Assembly: GCA_026874595.1 (NCBI GenBank)
Contig: CM049320.1
Span: 20,097,714-20,161,713, forward strand
Origin: Sipunculus nudus
Lineage: Eukaryota; Annelida; Sipuncula; Golfingiida; Sipunculidae
Direction of reading: 5' to 3'
Length of the DNA stretch: 64,000 bases
Shown here: piece after piece, positions 61,230 to 64,000 of the stretch
How the letters are laid out: every line of letters starts with the position of its first letter
Numbering within the stretch: position 1 is the first letter of the stretch
The notes under the pieces: model-generated
The model's database searches: none
Seen by the model: only the letters and a program-made list of their open reading frames with translations
Told to the model about the DNA's origin: nothing
Position numbers and translations under genes: made by a program

Positions 61230-62690
61230 ATTTAATTATTTCACTAGAAACTAGAGTACCAGTGAATCGTATATATATATATAACTTGGGACATAACGTC
61301 ATTAAACTCCCAATTTGAACTCACCTCATCAGCTATCATGTTACATATACGAGAAATATACTGTGAGATCCATTGTGTATTTATTAAAGACAAAAACTTT
61401 TATGACTTAAACGGGAGATCCCAAAAAAGATGGTAACATTATAACCCAGAACTTTGAATATGCAAAATCTAATATTTTCTAACCCTTTACATCACAGGTT
61501 AATTTAATTTTAATAATAATGTTAAACCTTACCTGTATTTTATCAGTTGTTATAAGCAAACCAATCTTCTATGGCATGACAAAACCTGTCATGTTTTCAA
61601 CTTTCTTTTTGTATCCTATTACACCAAATATATACTACCTTTGATTAATTAATGCACTGTATTTTGAAAGTCCAGAAGGCTTCAAGTTGCAGAGCTTGAA
61701 ACGAGTCTTCCCTTGTGTAATAGTTAAATAGGAACCAAAGGGGGAGTTATTGTTCTGAATTTATTATGTCCCATGGGCAGAAGAAACATGTTTGTATATA
61801 CGTAGACGCCAGGGCCCTTTACGTATATTTACTGCAAGCAATTAATGTGATGACATTTGTATCTTTTTGATCGCCTTGTCCGTATCTATTATATGGGATG
61901 TCATTTATTCTCAATGTCTGTGGCATTCTTTTAACTGTGATCAAATACAACACAAAATCGTTTCCTTCAGATACAATATACTAGTATATACGTTTTTCAT
62001 TTAAGAGAGATTATCCACAAGGACGATGGAATAACTTAATTCGCAAATTTTGAAATTAAATTTTCATATTTTACTATTATATATCAAAACAAAAAAGTAT
62101 TTATTTTGTCGTGCAAATCTAGGAATATGCTTTAACTTTTACTTGACTGAAAATTCTTAATTGGAAATATGATAACATATCACAAAAAATGTTTTACAAT
62201 GTTTATATCACAATAAAGGTATATAAACGATTTTCAGAAGATGTAAATATAAGATGAGTATACACTTTGAAATAATATTTCACAAATAATCTCCTATCCC
62301 TACGTAGAACGTATAAACAGGCCCTTCCCTGGCTTGTCCTATTCTTGTTAAGGCTTGAAATACAGAGTCGGTGCCACGTTTAGTTAAATTATACATTTTA
62401 CAGACAGCCTTATATCATAACATATGTTAACATATATGAATATTATATATATAACATTGAAAACAGATCTTTGTTTATATATACGAAAAGTAATGCAAGA
62501 ACTTACAAGTAAAGCAGCAGTTTGTCCAAAGAGTAGTACACTGTATTATTCAGACTTTGTGAACAATTTTTAACCCAGAACTAGAGTAATTGTGGGAACA
62601 ACAAATTCGTGTAAATGTACTATCACCACGGGTGTCGGATCACGTGTGATTATTGCTCTATTATATCATTCTATCTTTTTATGAAGCAAA
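61230..62690. other. 5' flank of the 57.5 kb receptor
   Basis: It aligns in blocks with 49.5-50.95 kb, including the GAGTCGGTGCCACGTTTAG block and a conserved donor at 62508. Homology to the paralogue stops near 62690, just before the LINE. Confidence 0.55.
62508..62560 (-). other. Candidate upstream exon end of the 57.5 kb receptor
   Basis: A CTGCTGCTTTACTT block precedes a GTAAGT donor and is homologous to 50762 and 32858. The coding status is unresolved. Confidence 0.35.
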
Positions 62691-62742
62691 TATGAAATGA
62701 CTTTGAAAGGACACTGAACATATACATTAAATTTGTTCCTCA

Positions 62743-64000
62743 TATTGATTGATTCTTTATTTCCTCCTCGGCAAGAAGAGAGTACAACCATTCAGTACAT
62801 ATAAGGTACAAGATACATGCACCGTGAGCTAACAGAGAAAGAAATAAGATCTAATTAGAAAATATATACAGATAGATATAAAAGGTTCAAATATCTAATC
62901 ATAAAATATACAAAGCGCAAAGCTATATGAAGATATAATAGTTAAATGGGCTGTCTTAAGGACCAAAATATTTATATATAAGATTATGGTCTAATAAACT
63001 ATATAAGGTCAATGCTATAGTAAATTCAATTCTATGCGTTTAGCAAATAACCAAACTAAATATTTAGTCATAAAATATACAAAGTGCAGTGCTATATTAA
63101 GATGTTAACTATTGTCTAGGAAAAAAACTTGATAACTGAAAATGTAATTCGAATAATGTTTCTAACTGACTGAAATATTATTATCAGAAAAATATAATAT
63201 TCCTCATATCCGTTCAATAGTCTGTCTTGAAGACCAAAGCATAAATCCATAAATTTGTGGTAAGGTAAGATATATAAGGCTGATACTATATGTAATTCAA
63301 TTTTATGCTCTAAGCAAATAACTAAATTAAATATTTAGTCATAAGATATTCAAAGTCCGGTGCTATATTAAAATGTTAACTGTATAAAAAATAAATAAAT
63401 AAATAGATCGCAGCTTAATCACTAAAGACCTCCTCATAATGTACTTTGAACATTATTTTTGACTTAAATACAATAGGCAAAGGGAATCTACATTATTCCT
63501 CAAACCCACTAAACAGGCTATCTTGGAGATCAAAACATATATCCACAATGTTATGGTCGGGTAAGCTACATAAGGCTAATGGTAAATTGAGTTTTTTAAG
63601 CTAACCGATAGAAAATAAAAATAAATGACTGGTCCTAAAATATACAAAGTACAGTGTTATATTAAAATACTAACTGTTGTCTAATAAGACAATAGCAACT
63701 TGAGAACTGAAAACTATCCTCGTAATGTTGTTCGAATAATATTTCTAACTGACTGAAATATAATTAGCAAAAATTTACAATAGTCCTCATATCCGTTAAA
63801 TAGGCTATCCTGAAGACCAAAACATACATCCACAAATTTATGGTCAGGTAAATTATATAAGGCTGATGCTTTGGTAAATTCAATTTGATCATAAATATTT
63901 CTCCACATAATGTCTCTCTCTGATATAAATGATGGACAATCAGTGAAGACATGACACAAAATATCCTCTTGAAAGGAGTTGCAAAAATTACAAATAACGC
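62743..64000 (-). mobile_element. LINE 3' end, running off the window
   Basis: At the right edge the minus strand reads CNFCNSFQEDILCHVFTDC, a CCHC-type C-terminal knuckle. It continues ERDIMWRNIYDQIEFTKASA and HKFVDVCFGLQDSLFNGYED to a TAG at 63714. The 3' terminus near 62743-62765 is AATAAAGAATCAATCAA, a typical short-repeat LINE tail. The reverse transcriptase body lies beyond the window. It is not the same family as the LINE at 1-1936, judged by its different C-terminus. Confidence 0.75.
62945..63900 (-). repeat. Tandem repeat of the LINE C-terminal coding segment (~4 units of ~285 bases)
   Basis: Equivalent points CTGTCTTAAGGACC, CTGTCTTGAAGACC, CTATCTTGGAGATC and CTATCCTGAAGACC fall near 62951, 63222, 63518 and 63805. 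Each is followed by a TATGGTC..GTAA.(C/T)TA.ATAAGG block that on the minus strand codes for the LINE's YNLPDHKF region. Only the rightmost unit keeps the open frame. Confidence 0.75.

Noticed and set aside
1-64000. CRISPR arrays, operons or bacterial genes
   Set aside because: No regular repeat-spacer arrays were seen, no ribosome-binding-site-led gene runs, and the splice structure is eukaryotic.
1-64000. LTR retroelements, endogenous viruses or Polintons
   Set aside because: No LTR pair, gag/integrase region, capsid or viral polymerase motif was recognised. All reverse-transcriptase-related pieces found fit LINEs or a Penelope-like element.

Overview
The window looks like intron-rich, AT-rich invertebrate nuclear DNA, most probably from a bivalve or other mollusc. 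No sequence here fixes the species. The reasons are short exons with GT-AG borders, many diverged LINEs and a Penelope-like relic, a tRNA-derived SINE with a mollusc/metazoan-style core, foldback elements, long TA tracts, and clustered C-type-lectin-domain (CTLD) genes of the kind expanded in bivalves. Almost no open frame exceeds 120 codons because real genes are split into exons of 30-390 bases. The gene models below were built by hand from splice sites, intron phase and paralogue comparison.

Layout. 1-1.9 kb: 3' part of a LINE reverse transcriptase, + strand. 2.1-5.2 kb: a decayed CARD (death-fold) gene, + strand, four candidate exons. 9.8-14.6 kb and 19.4-25.8 kb: two minus-strand paralogues, each with five exons and every intron in phase 1, encoding signal peptide, PAN/apple-like cysteine-rich domain, short Ser/Thr linker and one CTLD. 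17.5-18.3 kb: a foldback element between them. 26.1-26.9 kb: a Penelope-like GIY-YIG relic between two TA tracts, then a 75-base hairpin. 30.7-33.4 kb: a decayed third copy of the receptor family found further right. 33.65-38.3 kb: an L1-like LINE with both ORFs decayed. 41.0-41.2 kb: a SINE. 45.5-49.5(-50.8) kb and 57.3-61.2(-62.6) kb: a tandem pair of minus-strand receptor genes with two CTLDs, a stalk, one transmembrane helix and a cytoplasmic tail. 53.5-56.2 kb: tandem repeats. 62.7-64.0 kb: a minus-strand LINE whose 3' coding end is tandemly repeated about four times.

Biology. The window appears to be a recognition-gene cluster: two secreted apple-CTLD proteins, two membrane CTLD receptors (one with an SH3-ligand tail, one whose tail stops early), one dead receptor copy, and a dead CARD gene at the edge. 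None of the CTLDs shows an EPN or QPD calcium/sugar motif, so the ligands need not be sugars. An innate-immune or self/non-self recognition role is inferred from domain content and tandem duplication; nothing in the sequence proves it.
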